NCBI GenBank assembly: GCA_000230935.2
Contig: AGIQ01000002.1
Coordinates: 372,001 to 436,000 of the forward strand
Direction of reading: 5' to 3'
Source of the DNA: Mycolicibacterium rhodesiae JS60
Lineage (GTDB): Bacteria > Actinomycetota > Actinomycetes > Mycobacteriales > Mycobacteriaceae
Length of the DNA stretch: 64,000 nucleotides
Part shown: positions 26,608 through 35,771 of the stretch, piece by piece
How the letters are laid out: each line of letters starts with the position of its first letter
Position numbering within the stretch: the stretch's first letter is position 1
The notes under the pieces: model-generated
Told to the model about the DNA's origin: nothing
What the model saw: the letters and a program-made list of their open reading frames with translations, nothing else
Database searches by the model: none
Translations under genes and position numbers: made by a program

Positions 26608-27153
26608 ATGGCAGACTCAGATCCCGTGACTAGCTCCATTGCAACCGCGACCGCGACCCTGCACACCAACCGCGGCGACATCAAGATCGCGCTGTTCGGT
26701 AACCACGCCCCCAAGACCGTCGCCAACTTCGTCGGCCTGGCTCAGGGCACCAAGGAGTACTCGACGCAGAACGCTTCGGGCAGCACCTCCGGACCGTTCT
26801 ACGACGGCGCTGTCTTCCACCGCGTCATCGACGGCTTCATGATCCAGGGCGGCGACCCGACGGGCACCGGCCGCGGCGGCCCGGGCTACAAGTTCGCCGA
26901 CGAATTCCACCCCGAGCTCCAGTTCGACAAGCCCTACCTGCTGGCCATGGCCAACGCCGGTCCCGGCACGAACGGCTCCCAGTTCTTCATCACCGTCGGT
27001 AAAACCCCGCACCTGAATCGTCGGCACACCATCTTCGGTGAGGTCGTCGACCCGGAATCGCAGAAGGTCGTCGACGCGATCGCCACCACGGCCACCGATC
27101 GCAATGACCGCCCCAACGACGCCGTCGTCATCGAATCCGTCACCATCTCCTAG
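26608..27153 (+). CDS. ppiA: Peptidyl-prolyl cis-trans isomerase A (cyclophilin)
   Basis: 181-aa cyclophilin. Conserved motifs: [45 protein letters not shown], and HTIFGEVVD; the catalytic Arg is in FHRV. ATG 26608 ([10 protein letters not shown]) is chosen over 26602 because it matches the usual mycobacterial N-terminus. Cytoplasmic folding catalyst. Convergent with the next gene, with a long inverted repeat between. Confidence 0.95.
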   Translation: MADSDPVTSSIATATATLHTNRGDIKIALFGNHAPKTVANFVGLAQGTKEYSTQNASGSTSGPFYDGAVFHRVIDGFMIQGGDPTGTGRGGPGYKFADEFHPELQFDKPYLLAMANAGPGTNGSQFFITVGKTPHLNRRHTIFGEVVDPESQKVVDAIATTATDRNDRPNDAVVIESVTIS

Positions 27154-27162
27154 CTTCGAGTG

Positions 27163-27206
27163 AGAACTGAGAGCGAATATCCTGCCGGGACTTCGCTCTC
27201 AGTTCT
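27163..27206. terminator. Perfect 15-bp inverted repeat between convergent genes
   Basis: AGAACTGAGAGCGAA (27163-27177) and its exact complement (27192-27206) with a 14-nt loop. No U-tract follows on either strand, as is common for mycobacterial terminators. It lies between ppiA (+) and the PH-domain gene (-) and could serve both. Confidence 0.7.
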
Positions 27207-27219
27207 GCGTCAACGGCGT

Positions 27220-27636
27220 CTAGGTGCCCGCGAATCCCGCCGCAGTCAGCGCGTCCAGAACACTCAGCGGATCGGTGCCCAGGTCCCACCTGCTGAGCAC
27301 GATCAGCCGGTCGGTGGCCGTTTCGATCTCCAGTAATCGCGTCTTGCGGCCGATGCGGCGGAACTCGGTGATCCGGATCAGCGTGATGTCGGGGCGCCGC
27401 AATGTCTGCGATCCGAACCACCCGCGATACACCAGCGCGTCACCGGCGATAGCCAGCTTGGGTCTGGCTCGCCATGATCCGAATGCGAAGGCCAGCAGTC
27501 CCACCGCAGCAATCCCGGTGAGGATCCGGCCGGGCAGGTCTGTGACCACGGTCACAGTTCCGATAGCCATCAAGCTGCCGACGATGCCAAGAGCTGCGAC
27601 GGCCCCGATTTTGGGGCCCCAACTAGTTTGCTGCAT
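27220..27636 (-). CDS. PH-domain membrane protein (Rv0010c-like)
   Basis: 138 aa from ATG 27636. Two hydrophobic segments (about 8-28 and 33-52), then a bacterial PH-like domain (PKLAIAGDALVYRGWFGSQTLRRPDITLIRI). Matches Rv0010c in position between ppiA and crgA. Function unknown. Confidence 0.82.
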   Translation of the reverse strand: MQQTSWGPKIGAVAALGIVGSLMAIGTVTVVTDLPGRILTGIAAVGLLAFAFGSWRARPKLAIAGDALVYRGWFGSQTLRRPDITLIRITEFRRIGRKTRLLEIETATDRLIVLSRWDLGTDPLSVLDALTAAGFAGT

Positions 27637-27671
27637 GGTGTCCCCGGGGGCGTCTACCGTGGCCGATGCAG

Positions 27672-27680
27672 TTATCCACA
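27672..27680 (+). promoter_or_regulatory. Isolated perfect DnaA box
   Basis: TTATCCACA in the gap between crgA and the PH-domain gene, about 13 kb from oriC. A single box may titrate DnaA or be chance. Confidence 0.35.
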
Positions 27681-27791
27681 AGCGCTATCAACAATGGGGA
27701 TGAATCACACGCATGTGATTGGGTGACCAGAAGGTTGCCAGACCTGAAACGGTGTACGCACGGCACGAATCTTCTAAGGCATTCGCCGCGC

Positions 27792-28073
27792 TCAACGCCA
27801 CCGCATTGTCAGCAACAATCCGGTGATCATGAACGCGAAGGCGATCGCATAGTTCCACGGGCCGAGCTTGGCCATCCACTCCAGCGCGGTGGGAACGTCC
27901 AGACCGGAGGCGGCCAGCTGGAACACCAGCAGCCATGCCAGCCCGATCAGCATCAAGCTGATGAACAGCACAACGAACCACACGCTCGACGGCCCGGCCT
28001 TCACCTTGACCGGAGTGCGGCTCACCGGGTTGACGGTGAAGTCGGTCTTCTTGCGAACCTTGGACTTGGGCAT
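27792..28073 (-). CDS. crgA: Cell division protein CrgA
   Basis: 93 aa, the normal CrgA length, from ATG 28073. Basic N-terminus ([16 protein letters not shown]) and two transmembrane helices (about 29-53 and 70-90). Septal membrane protein that in mycobacteria bridges FtsZ, FtsI and FtsQ. The frame is open to 28346 upstream, but that part overlaps the divergent DUF881 gene and is rejected. Confidence 0.94.
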   Translation of the reverse strand: MPKSKVRKKTDFTVNPVSRTPVKVKAGPSSVWFVVLFISLMLIGLAWLLVFQLAASGLDVPTALEWMAKLGPWNYAIAFAFMITGLLLTMRWR

Positions 28074-28122
28074 GGGTACCTTCGGGCCGGGATCTTCTGC
28101 GACGATGGTGCGCAGATCGACT

Positions 28123-28914
28123 ATGAGATTAACGCAGCGGCGCCGCGACCCGACAACTCCGGCACCAGCGACGACGGGCGCCAGGCGCTCGCCGTGGCGG
28201 TTCGGCGTCCCGATCGTGTGCCTGTTGGCGGGCGTCCTGCTGGCTGCCACCCACGGTGTTTCCGGTGGCACCGAGATCCGTCGAGCCGACTCACCGCGAC
28301 TGGTCGACCTGGTCCACGACGCCCAGAACTCGGTCGACCGGCTCAACGCCCAGCGGGATGGGCTGGCCGCTCAGGTCGACTCCACCCACGGCGCCGCGGC
28401 CGGTCCCGCACTGGCTGCCATGCTGGCCCGAGCCGATGAGCTCGCCGGCGCGGCCGGACTGGATCCGGTGCACGGCGCCGGGCTGATCGTCACGCTGTCC
28501 GACGCCCAGCGCGACGCCAACGGGCGCTTCCCCCGCGACGCCTCGCCCGACGATCTGGTGGTCCACCAGCAAGACATCCAGGCGGTGCTCAATGCATTGT
28601 GGAGCGCCGGAGCCGAGGCGATCCAGATGCAAGACCAACGGATCATCGGAACCTCGGCACCCCGCTGCGTCGGCAACACGCTGCTGCTCAACGGGCGCAC
28701 GTACAGTCCGCCATACACCATTACCGCCATCGGCGACGCCAACGCCATGCGGGCGGCCCTGGCCGCCGCTCCCCTGGTCACCTTGTACAAGCAGTACGTC
28801 GTGCGGTTCGGGCTGGGCTACAGCGAGCAGACCCACGACGACATCACGGTCGCCGGCTACACCGGGCCGGTGCGGATGCGTTACGCCCAGCCGGTCGGTC
28901 CGGTCGGTTACTGA
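28123..28914 (+). CDS. DUF881 membrane-anchored protein (Rv0012-like)
   Basis: 263 aa. One N-terminal transmembrane helix ([20 protein letters not shown]), then an extracytoplasmic coiled-coil (about 60-100) and a DUF881 domain with [27 protein letters not shown] and [19 protein letters not shown] 28123 is chosen; ATG 28105 would add six residues. Divergent from crgA with 49 bp between. Family function unknown; its neighbours are division genes. Confidence 0.87.
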   Translation: MRLTQRRRDPTTPAPATTGARRSPWRFGVPIVCLLAGVLLAATHGVSGGTEIRRADSPRLVDLVHDAQNSVDRLNAQRDGLAAQVDSTHGAAAGPALAAMLARADELAGAAGLDPVHGAGLIVTLSDAQRDANGRFPRDASPDDLVVHQQDIQAVLNALWSAGAEAIQMQDQRIIGTSAPRCVGNTLLLNGRTYSPPYTITAIGDANAMRAALAAAPLVTLYKQYVVRFGLGYSEQTHDDITVAGYTGPVRMRYAQPVGPVGY

Positions 28915-28942
28915 GCTGACCCGCCCCAGGTAACCTGACCTG

Positions 28943-29629
28943 GTGAAAGTCTTGGTCGTCGACAATTACGACAGCTTCGTGTTCAACCTGGTCCAGTACT
29001 TGGGCCAGCTCGGGGTGGACGCACAGGTCTGGCGCAACGACGACGCACGCCTGGCCGACGAGGCCGCTATCGCCGCCGAATTCGACGGGGTCCTGCTGAG
29101 CCCGGGCCCGGGCACACCGGAGCGGGCGGGCGCTTCGATCCCGCTGGTCCGTGCCTGCGCCGCCGCGGCCACGCCACTACTGGGCGTATGCCTGGGCCAC
29201 CAGGCGATCGGCGTGGCTTTCGGCGGAACGGTCGACCGTGCGCCCGAGCTGCTGCACGGCAAGACCAGCACCGTGTATCACACGAATGATGGTGTGCTAC
29301 AAGGACTTCCGAACCCCTTCACGGCGACTCGCTATCACTCGCTGACGATCCTGCCCGAGACGGTACCGGTCGAGCTCGAGGTGACCGGACGCACCAAGAG
29401 CGGCGTCATCATGGCCGTCCGCCACGTCGAGCTGCCCATCCACGGTGTGCAGTTCCACCCCGAGTCGATCCTGACCGAGGGCGGCCACCGGATGCTGGCC
29501 AACTGGCTCGGCTACTGCGGACAGGCGCCCGAGGAAGCCCTGGTGCGTCGGCTCGAGCAGGAGGTCGCCGACACGGTGCGGCACGCACTCGGCGCCGAAG
29601 CGCCGGTGCCAGCTACGACGCAAAGCTGA
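28943..29629 (+). CDS. trpG: Glutamine amidotransferase, aminodeoxychorismate/anthranilate synthase component II
   Basis: 228-aa class I glutamine amidotransferase. Catalytic Cys in GVCLGHQAIG; His-Glu in HGVQFHPESI; N-terminus VLVVDNYDSFVFNLVQYLGQLG. Provides ammonia to TrpE and/or PabB; in mycobacteria this gene (Rv0013, trpG/pabA) is the only such subunit and probably serves both tryptophan and folate synthesis. The 3' end overlaps that of convergent pknB by 17 bp. Confidence 0.92.
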   Translation: MKVLVVDNYDSFVFNLVQYLGQLGVDAQVWRNDDARLADEAAIAAEFDGVLLSPGPGTPERAGASIPLVRACAAAATPLLGVCLGHQAIGVAFGGTVDRAPELLHGKTSTVYHTNDGVLQGLPNPFTATRYHSLTILPETVPVELEVTGRTKSGVIMAVRHVELPIHGVQFHPESILTEGGHRMLANWLGYCGQAPEEALVRRLEQEVADTVRHALGAEAPVPATTQS

Positions 29630-31490
29630 GCGTGATCGTCGCCCCGAAGTCCACGCCACTGCCCGGCGAGGGGCTCTGGCTCACGACCGCATTGGACCGC
29701 TGACCGCTGTTCTGCACATCGGCACCCTTGTCGAGCACACCGGTCCAGCCCAGCCCGCGCAAGCGCGGTTCGGCGTCCGTCCAGAACATCCCCCGTAGGT
29801 CGGGCATGACGAACTGGTTGCCCTTGGACACCTTGATCTGGATCGGGGTGTCCTGCGGCACGGTCTGCCCGTTGGCCGGATCGGTGCCGACCACCTGACC
29901 GGAGGGCTCGGGGCTGTCGGTGGGCACCGGCACGGTGTTCAGAAAGCCGGATGCCTTGAGGATCTGTCCGGCCACATCGATGGTCTGCCCGGCGACCACC
30001 GGAACCTCGGCGTTCTGCGGCCCGGACCCGATGACGATCGTGATTTCGTTGGTGACCGCCGACAATTGGTTGGCCGGCGGAACGGTCGACAGCACCCGGT
30101 CCTTGTCCTCGGGCTTGGAGGCCGAGTTGGTCTGCTTGAACTTGTTGAACCCGGCGTCCTTGAGCTTCTGGATGCAGTCGGCGGCCGACAATGCCGTGCA
30201 GTCCGGCACCTCCACCTGCTTGGGGCCGGTCGACACATTGATCGCGATGTCGTCACCGGCAGCGGCCATCGAGTCGGCCGGCGGGTCGGTGTCGATGACT
30301 TTGTCCGGCAGCACGGTGTTGTCGGGCTTTTGGACGGTGTGAATCTTGAAGCCCTTGTTCTGCAGGGCGGCGATCGCATCGGCCTGCGCCTGACCACGCA
30401 CGTCGGGGATCTGCACATTGCGGGGGTTTCCGCTGACCATGTTGATCCCGATCGTCACCACCACGGTCAGGATGGCCAGGATGGCGACGGCGATCAGCCA
30501 CCGGCCGATCGACCCCCCGGCGGCTCGATCGCTCTCGACCATGCGGCCCGGCCGCGGGATCTCGTCGGTATCGTCGCCGCGGGACGGCGCCACCGGCGCG
30601 TTGAGCATCGAGGTCCGCTCGGCGGCGCTGAACACCTTCGGCGCCTCGGGGGCTTCCCCGTTGTGCACCCGGACCAGATCCGTGCGCATCTCGGCGGCCG
30701 TCTGGTAGCGGTTGTCCGGGTTCTTGGCCAGCGCCTTGAGCACTACGGCGTCGAGCTCCGGTGAGATGCCCGAATGCTTCTGTGAGGGCGGCACCGGATC
30801 TTCGCGGACATGCTGATAGGCCACCGCCACCGGTGAATCGCCCACGAACGGCGGCTCGCCGGTCAGCAGTTCGTAGAGCACGCAGCCCAGCGAATAGACA
30901 TCCGAGCGGGCATCAACCTTTTCGCCGCGTGCCTGCTCCGGGGACAGGTATTGCGCGGTGCCGATCACCGCCGCGGTCTGGGTCACGTTGTTGGCGTCGG
31001 CGAGCGCGCGGGCGATACCGAAGTCCATCACCTTCACCGCGCCGGTCTTGGAGATCATGATGTTCGCCGGTTTGACGTCGCGGTGGATGATGCCGTGCTG
31101 GTGGCTGAAGTTCAGCGCCTGGCAAGCGTCGGCGATCACCTCGATGGCCCGCCGGTACGGCATGGGACCGTCGGTGTGCACGATGTCGCGCAGGGTGACC
31201 CCGTCGACGTACTCCATCACGATGTAGGGCAACGGACCGTTGCCGGTATCGGCCTCACCAGTGTCGTAGACAGCGACGATTGCGGGATGGTTCAGCGCCG
31301 CGGCATTCTGTGCCTCCCGGCGAAACCGCAGATAGAAGCTCGGATCGCGGGCCAGATCGGCGCGCAGCACCTTGACCGCAACGTCCCGGTGCAGCCGGGT
31401 GTCGCGGGCCATGTGTACCTCGGACATGCCACCGAAGCCGAGGATCTCGCCCAGCTCATAGCGGTCTGACAGGTGCTGTGGGGTGGTCAT
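29613..31490 (-). CDS. pknB: Serine/threonine kinase PknB with four PASTA repeats
   Basis: 625 aa. Kinase domain about 1-280: Lys40 in [15 protein letters not shown] with Asp138, DFG at 156-158, activation-loop Thr170 and Thr172 ([17 protein letters not shown]). A juxtamembrane linker of about 50 residues, one transmembrane helix (about 332-354), then four PASTA repeats (the first begins about [18 protein letters not shown]). PASTA binds muropeptides and lipid II. Known substrates include MurJ, CwlM, GarA and FhaA; the first, second and last are in this window. Starts in the pknA stop (ATGA). PstP, encoded upstream, reverses its action. Confidence 0.98.
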   Translation of the reverse strand: MTTPQHLSDRYELGEILGFGGMSEVHMARDTRLHRDVAVKVLRADLARDPSFYLRFRREAQNAAALNHPAIVAVYDTGEADTGNGPLPYIVMEYVDGVTLRDIVHTDGPMPYRRAIEVIADACQALNFSHQHGIIHRDVKPANIMISKTGAVKVMDFGIARALADANNVTQTAAVIGTAQYLSPEQARGEKVDARSDVYSLGCVLYELLTGEPPFVGDSPVAVAYQHVREDPVPPSQKHSGISPELDAVVLKALAKNPDNRYQTAAEMRTDLVRVHNGEAPEAPKVFSAAERTSMLNAPVAPSRGDDTDEIPRPGRMVESDRAAGGSIGRWLIAVAILAILTVVVTIGINMVSGNPRNVQIPDVRGQAQADAIAALQNKGFKIHTVQKPDNTVLPDKVIDTDPPADSMAAAGDDIAINVSTGPKQVEVPDCTALSAADCIQKLKDAGFNKFKQTNSASKPEDKDRVLSTVPPANQLSAVTNEITIVIGSGPQNAEVPVVAGQTIDVAGQILKASGFLNTVPVPTDSPEPSGQVVGTDPANGQTVPQDTPIQIKVSKGNQFVMPDLRGMFWTDAEPRLRGLGWTGVLDKGADVQNSGQRSNAVVSQSPSPGSGVDFGATITLSFAS

Positions 31491-32764
31491 TGCGGTTTCT
31501 TGTCGTGTCGATCCGGCTCGGTCAGAGGAGCAATAGCCACACTGGCCGACGTGAATCGGATTGGACCGATCTGCCCTCCAGAATTACCGGCGAGCGGGCC
31601 TTCCGTCCAACCGCTCGGAGCGACCTGGCTCGGCGGCGTGACCGTGTCGGTGACCGTCTGCTCGACGGGTTTGTTGTCCTTGCGGTCTTTGTCGGCGAGC
31701 ACGATCAGGATGGCGCTGATGATCGCCAGCGCACCCAGCACGCCGGCAGCCCACAGCAGCGCCCGCTGACCCGAGGAGAAGGTGCGCCGGGGTGCCGGCG
31801 GGCGATGGCTGCCGGTGTTGGCGCGGGGGCGCGTGCCGGTGGCGGGGGCGGCCGGCATCCGGGGCGAGCTGCCCGGGATCGCGGCCGGTGTCGCGCGGAT
31901 GGTCGGTGCGGAGTTGGGCCGCGGCGGACGACGCCCGGCGCGCACCGCGGCGGTCGCGTCGGCGAACTGGCCGCCGTTGCGGTACCGCATACCCGGGTTC
32001 TTCACCAGGGTGATCTCGATGAGCTCGCGCACGTTGGGCGGCAGGTCGGCGGGCAGCGGTGCGGGTGTCTCCTTGATGTGCTTCATGGCCACCGTCAGAG
32101 CGCCGTCGCCGATGAACGGCCGCTTGCCCGAGACCGCTTCGTAGCCAACAACTCCCAGGGAGTACACGTCACTGGCGGCGGTGGCGTCGTGGCCGAGGGC
32201 CTGCTCCGGGGCGATGTACTGGGCGGTGCCCATCACCATTCCGGTTTGCGTGACAGGGGCGGCGTCGACGGCCTTGGCGATGCCGAAGTCGGTGAGCTTC
32301 ACCTGGCCGGTCGGGGTGATGAGGATGTTGCCGGGCTTGACGTCGCGGTGCACCAGGCCGGCGGCGTGGGCCACCTGCAGTGCGCGTCCGGTCTGTTCGA
32401 GCATGTCCAGCGCGTGCCGCAGCGACAACCGGCCGGTCCGCTTGATCACCGAGTTCAGCGGCTCGCCGTTGATGAGTTCCATCACCAGGTAGGCGGTGCG
32501 GCCCTCGCCCTCCATATCGGTTTCGCCGTAGTCGTGCACCGCGGCGATGCCGGGGTGGTTGAGCATGGCGACGGTGCGGGCCTCGGCCCGGAACCGTTCG
32601 ACGAACTCGGGGTCGGAGGTGAACTCCTGCTTGAGCACCTTGACGGCGACCCGACGCCCCAGCCGACTGTCGACGGCTTCCCACACCTGGCCCATACCGC
32701 CGGTGGCGATCAGTCGCTGCAGCCGGTACCGGCCTGACAGCGTCACTCCTACGCGCGGGCTCAT
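31487..32764 (-). CDS. pknA: Serine/threonine kinase PknA
   Basis: 425 aa. Lys42 in [15 protein letters not shown] with Asp141, DFG at 159-161, activation-loop Thr172 and Thr174. Pro/Arg-rich linker (about 275-335), one transmembrane helix ([21 protein letters not shown]) and an extracytoplasmic tail of about 65 residues without PASTA. Controls cell shape and division with PknB. Its start codon ends a chain of two duplicated 35-bp units that carry tiny coupled ORFs (32757-32835), so ribosomes may arrive from pbpA through these. Confidence 0.97.
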   Translation of the reverse strand: MSPRVGVTLSGRYRLQRLIATGGMGQVWEAVDSRLGRRVAVKVLKQEFTSDPEFVERFRAEARTVAMLNHPGIAAVHDYGETDMEGEGRTAYLVMELINGEPLNSVIKRTGRLSLRHALDMLEQTGRALQVAHAAGLVHRDVKPGNILITPTGQVKLTDFGIAKAVDAAPVTQTGMVMGTAQYIAPEQALGHDATAASDVYSLGVVGYEAVSGKRPFIGDGALTVAMKHIKETPAPLPADLPPNVRELIEITLVKNPGMRYRNGGQFADATAAVRAGRRPPRPNSAPTIRATPAAIPGSSPRMPAAPATGTRPRANTGSHRPPAPRRTFSSGQRALLWAAGVLGALAIISAILIVLADKDRKDNKPVEQTVTDTVTPPSQVAPSGWTEGPLAGNSGGQIGPIRFTSASVAIAPLTEPDRHDKKPQ

Positions 32765-32799
32765 GGCTTGCCTCGCTTCGCTCGCCTGCGCGGGCTCAT
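32761..32799 (-). CDS. 12-codon coupled ORF 2
   Basis: Same peptide [12 protein letters not shown] from ATG 32799, with one synonymous base change (CCG for CCC). Its TGA overlaps the pknA ATG at 32764. The first four codons encode the same residues as pknA (MSPR), so the unit arose by duplication of the pknA start region. Confidence 0.45.
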   Translation of the reverse strand: MSPRRRAKRGKP

Positions 32800-32834
32800 G
32801 GCTTGCCTCGCTTCGCTCGCCTGCGGGGGCTCAT
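32796..32834 (-). CDS. 12-codon coupled ORF 1
   Basis: ATG 32834 overlaps the pbpA stop (ATGA); reads [12 protein letters not shown] and stops in TGA that overlaps the start of ORF 2. Very basic. Probably a translational relay and not a functional peptide; translation is unproven. Confidence 0.45.
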   Translation of the reverse strand: MSPRRRAKRGKP

Positions 32835-34306
32835 GCCGCCCCCTGCAGAGCCGCCGCGATGGTTGCTCGCCCAACCGGGGCGGCCAGCGCACCGCCGGTC
32901 GCCGCGAGCCGGTCGCCGCCGTTCTCGATCAGCACCGACACCGCCACCTTGGGGCTCTGTGCGGGTGCGAATGCGATGTACCAGGCATGTGGAGGGGTGT
33001 TTCGTGGGTCGGTACCGTGCTCGGCGGTACCCGTCTTCGATGCGATCTGCACGCCGGGAATCGCCCCTTTCTGCTGGGTCATCTGCTCGGCGCCGACCAT
33101 CAAATCTGTTAGCTTAGCCGCGACCTGCGCGGAGACGGCGCGCCGCTGCTCCTGCGGGGCGGTGGTGCTGATGTTCGACAAGTCCGGCCCCTTGAGGCTG
33201 TCCACCAGATACGGCTGCATCATCACACCGGAGTTGGCGATCGCCGCCGCTACCAACGCGTTCTGCAAGGGTGTCACCGCCACGTCTTTCTGACCCATGC
33301 TCGACATTCCCAGCGCGGCGGCGTCGGACACCGGGCCGATCGTCGACTCCGCGACCTGCAGCGGGATCGGCGCCGGCGGGCTGTCGAACCCGAACGCCTG
33401 CGCGGCGCTGCGCAGGGCGTCGGCACCGACCCGGATACCCAGTTCGACGAAAGCTGTATTGCAGGATCGGGCGAAGGCCTCCCGCAGGGAGGCGGTCGGG
33501 CCGCCACCGCACGGTGTTCCACCGTAGTTCTCCAAAGTGGCCGTGCTGTTCGGCAGTTGGATCTGCGGCGCACTGGTGAGCTGATCGGTATCGGTCACCC
33601 CGGACTGCAGCGCCGCCGCGGTGGTGATGACCTTGAAGGTGGACCCCGGCGGGAACGTCTCGGAGATCGCCCGGTTGGTCAGTGGCGAGGCCGGATCATC
33701 GCGAAGCTGCTGCCAGGCGGTGCCCTGCTCCTCGGTGTCGTGGGTGGCCAGCAGGTTGGGGTCGTACGACGGCGAGGACACCATCGCCAGGACCTTGCCG
33801 GTGGACGGCTCCAGTGCCACCACCGAGCCGCGGCAACCGCCGGTGCAGCCCTGCTGCATCGCCTCCCAGGCGGCCTGCTGAATCCGCGGCACGATCGTCG
33901 TGTCGACGTTGCCGCCGCGCGGGTCGCGGCCGGTGAAGAAGTCGGCCAGCCGTCGCCCGAACAGCCGCTGATCCGAACCGTTGAGGATGCCGTCCTCGGC
34001 GCGCTCGAGGCCGGTGCTCGAGTAGCGCAGCGAGTAGAAGCCCGTAATCGGTGCGTAGACATAGGGATTCGGGTACACCCGGAGGAACCGGTAGTGCCCG
34101 TTGGTGGACACCGAATACGCGAGCAGCTGTCCGCCCGCGGTGATCTGGCCCCGCTGGCGCGAGTACTCGTCGAGCAGGACGCGCTGGTTGCGCGGGTCGG
34201 CGCGCAGGCCGTCGGCGCGGAAGACCTGGGTGATCGTCGCGTTGAGCAACAGCAGCACGATCAACGCCATGATCATCACCGATATGCGGCGCAGTGAGGT
34301 GTTCAT
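32831..34306 (-). CDS. pbpA: Penicillin-binding protein PbpA (class B transpeptidase)
   Basis: 491 aa, equal to M. tuberculosis PbpA, from ATG 34306, which overlaps the rodA stop (ATGA). One N-terminal transmembrane helix (about 8-28), dimerisation domain, then transpeptidase with the active-site motif STFK (Ser222, Lys225), SCN in FARSCNTAF and KTG in ASKTGTAEHG. Cross-links peptidoglycan with RodA; reported PknB target. The open frame upstream of 34306 overlaps rodA and is rejected. Confidence 0.96.
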   Translation of the reverse strand: MNTSLRRISVMIMALIVLLLLNATITQVFRADGLRADPRNQRVLLDEYSRQRGQITAGGQLLAYSVSTNGHYRFLRVYPNPYVYAPITGFYSLRYSSTGLERAEDGILNGSDQRLFGRRLADFFTGRDPRGGNVDTTIVPRIQQAAWEAMQQGCTGGCRGSVVALEPSTGKVLAMVSSPSYDPNLLATHDTEEQGTAWQQLRDDPASPLTNRAISETFPPGSTFKVITTAAALQSGVTDTDQLTSAPQIQLPNSTATLENYGGTPCGGGPTASLREAFARSCNTAFVELGIRVGADALRSAAQAFGFDSPPAPIPLQVAESTIGPVSDAAALGMSSMGQKDVAVTPLQNALVAAAIANSGVMMQPYLVDSLKGPDLSNISTTAPQEQRRAVSAQVAAKLTDLMVGAEQMTQQKGAIPGVQIASKTGTAEHGTDPRNTPPHAWYIAFAPAQSPKVAVSVLIENGGDRLAATGGALAAPVGRATIAAALQGAA

Positions 34307-35706
34307 ACCCGCTCGATCACCTCGGTGCTGGAGGCCGCAATCGATGTGTGCGGGCTGGTCATGATCGGGCGGCGGGCCGCGTGCGAGATCTTGACCAGGA
34401 TGGCCAGCAGCAGATAGTTCGCCACCAGCGATGAGCCGCCGTAGGACATCCACGGGGTGGTCAGGCCGGTCAGCGGGATCAACCCGGTGACGCCGCCGAC
34501 GACGATGAACAACTGGATCGCGAGCGTCGAGGCGAGCCCGGCGGCCAGCAGCTTGCCGAAGCTGTCCCGCACGGCGATCGCGGTGCGCAGGCCCCGCACG
34601 ATCACGATGGTGTACAGCATGAGCACGCCGGCCAACCCGACCAGCCCCAGCTCCTCACCGATCGCGGCGGTGATGAAGTCGGTGGAGGCCGCGGGCACGG
34701 TTCCCGGTTGCCCGTTGCCCAGGCCGGTGCCGAAGATACCGCCGGTGGCAAAGCTGAACTGCGACTGCACCATTTGATAGCCGGCGCCCTCGGGGTCGCC
34801 GAACGGGTCCAGCCATGTCTGCACTCGGACCTGGACGTGATCGAACAGGTAGTAGGCCGCCACGCTGCCCGCGGCGAACAGGCTCAGGCCGATCACCACC
34901 CAGCTGAACCGGTCGGTGGCGATGTAGACCATCACCAGGAACGAGGAGTACAGCAGCAGCGAGGTACCCAGATCCTTCTCGAACACCATGACGCCGATGG
35001 AGATGATCCAGGCGGCCAGCAGCGGCGCCAGGTCTCGGGGCCGCGGCAGGTCTGCGCCGAGGACGTGCTTGCCGGCGCTGGTGAACACGTTGCGCTTGGC
35101 AACCAGCACGGCAGCGAAGAAGATCAGCAGCAGGATCTTGGAGAACTCGGCGGGCTGAATGCTGAAGCCCGGGAAGCGAATCCAGATCTTGGCGCCGTTG
35201 GTCTCGGAGAAGCGAGCAGGCAGCAGGGCCGGAATCGCCAGCAGCACAAGGCCGGCCAGTCCGAAGGTGTACCCGTAGCGGGCCAGGATGCGGTGGTCCT
35301 TGAGGAACACCACGACCAGTGAGAAGCCGACGACGCCGACGAGGGTCCAAAGCATCTGCTGTTCTTCGCTGGGCCCCCGCTGCGACGTCAGCGCGCCGCC
35401 GATCAGGTCGAGTCGGTGAATCATCACCAGGCCAAGGCCGTTGAGCAGCGCGACAACCGGTAGCAGTACCGGGTCGGCGTAGGGCGCGAAGCGCCGGATG
35501 GACAGGTGTGCGCAAACGAACAGGGTGAGGAAGGCCAGCGTCGAGCTCGCCAGATCCCAGCTGATGCCCTGCTCTTGGTTCGCCTCGACGATCAGCAGCG
35601 CGACGACGGTGATCAGGGTGGCGAAGCAGAGCAGCAGCAGCTCGGCATTGCGGCGGGTCGGCATTGCCGGTACCAGCGTGACGGGTGCCTGCGGTTGGGT
35701 GCTCAC
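34303..35706 (-). CDS. rodA: SEDS glycosyltransferase RodA
   Basis: 467-aa polytopic SEDS protein, about ten transmembrane helices, with WIRFPGFSIQPAEFSKI, the catalytic-loop region around VFEKDLGTSLLLYSSF, and PLTGLTTPWMSYGGSS near the C-terminus. The start is GTG 35706, with GAGGAA 6 nt upstream; the longer frame to 35760 is rejected. Polymerises peptidoglycan with PbpA. Its GTG overlaps the TGA of a 22-codon ORF that in turn overlaps the pstP stop. Confidence 0.95.
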   Translation of the reverse strand: MSTQPQAPVTLVPAMPTRRNAELLLLCFATLITVVALLIVEANQEQGISWDLASSTLAFLTLFVCAHLSIRRFAPYADPVLLPVVALLNGLGLVMIHRLDLIGGALTSQRGPSEEQQMLWTLVGVVGFSLVVVFLKDHRILARYGYTFGLAGLVLLAIPALLPARFSETNGAKIWIRFPGFSIQPAEFSKILLLIFFAAVLVAKRNVFTSAGKHVLGADLPRPRDLAPLLAAWIISIGVMVFEKDLGTSLLLYSSFLVMVYIATDRFSWVVIGLSLFAAGSVAAYYLFDHVQVRVQTWLDPFGDPEGAGYQMVQSQFSFATGGIFGTGLGNGQPGTVPAASTDFITAAIGEELGLVGLAGVLMLYTIVIVRGLRTAIAVRDSFGKLLAAGLASTLAIQLFIVVGGVTGLIPLTGLTTPWMSYGGSSLVANYLLLAILVKISHAARRPIMTSPHTSIAASSTEVIERV

Positions 35707-35771
35707 GCCGTTTCCTCGCAGGCTCGGCCACGGCATGCCTGCCATCGATTCGCTCCGCAAGCGTCGCTCAT
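35703..35771 (-). CDS. 22-codon coupled ORF between pstP and rodA
   Basis: ATG 35771 overlaps the pstP stop (ATGA) and TGA 35705-35703 overlaps the rodA GTG (GTGA). Peptide begins MSDACGANRWQACRG. Its last codons carry the rodA ribosome-binding site. Single copy, of the same coupled-insert type as at pbpA-pknA but a different sequence. Confidence 0.4.
   Translation of the reverse strand: MSDACGANRWQACRGRACEETA

Larger units (their letters stand above)
32757..32835 (-). repeat. Tandem 35-bp repeat at the pbpA-pknA junction (MIRU-like)
   Basis: Two complete units (32757-32791 and 32792-32826, one base different) and the first 9 bp of a third (32827-32835). Each unit holds an ATGAGCCC start like that of pknA. 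A 35-bp period is not a multiple of three, yet each unit ends in TGA overlapping the next ATG. Overlapping stop/start codons around small inserted ORFs are the hallmark of mycobacterial interspersed repetitive units (MIRUs). Confidence 0.85.
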
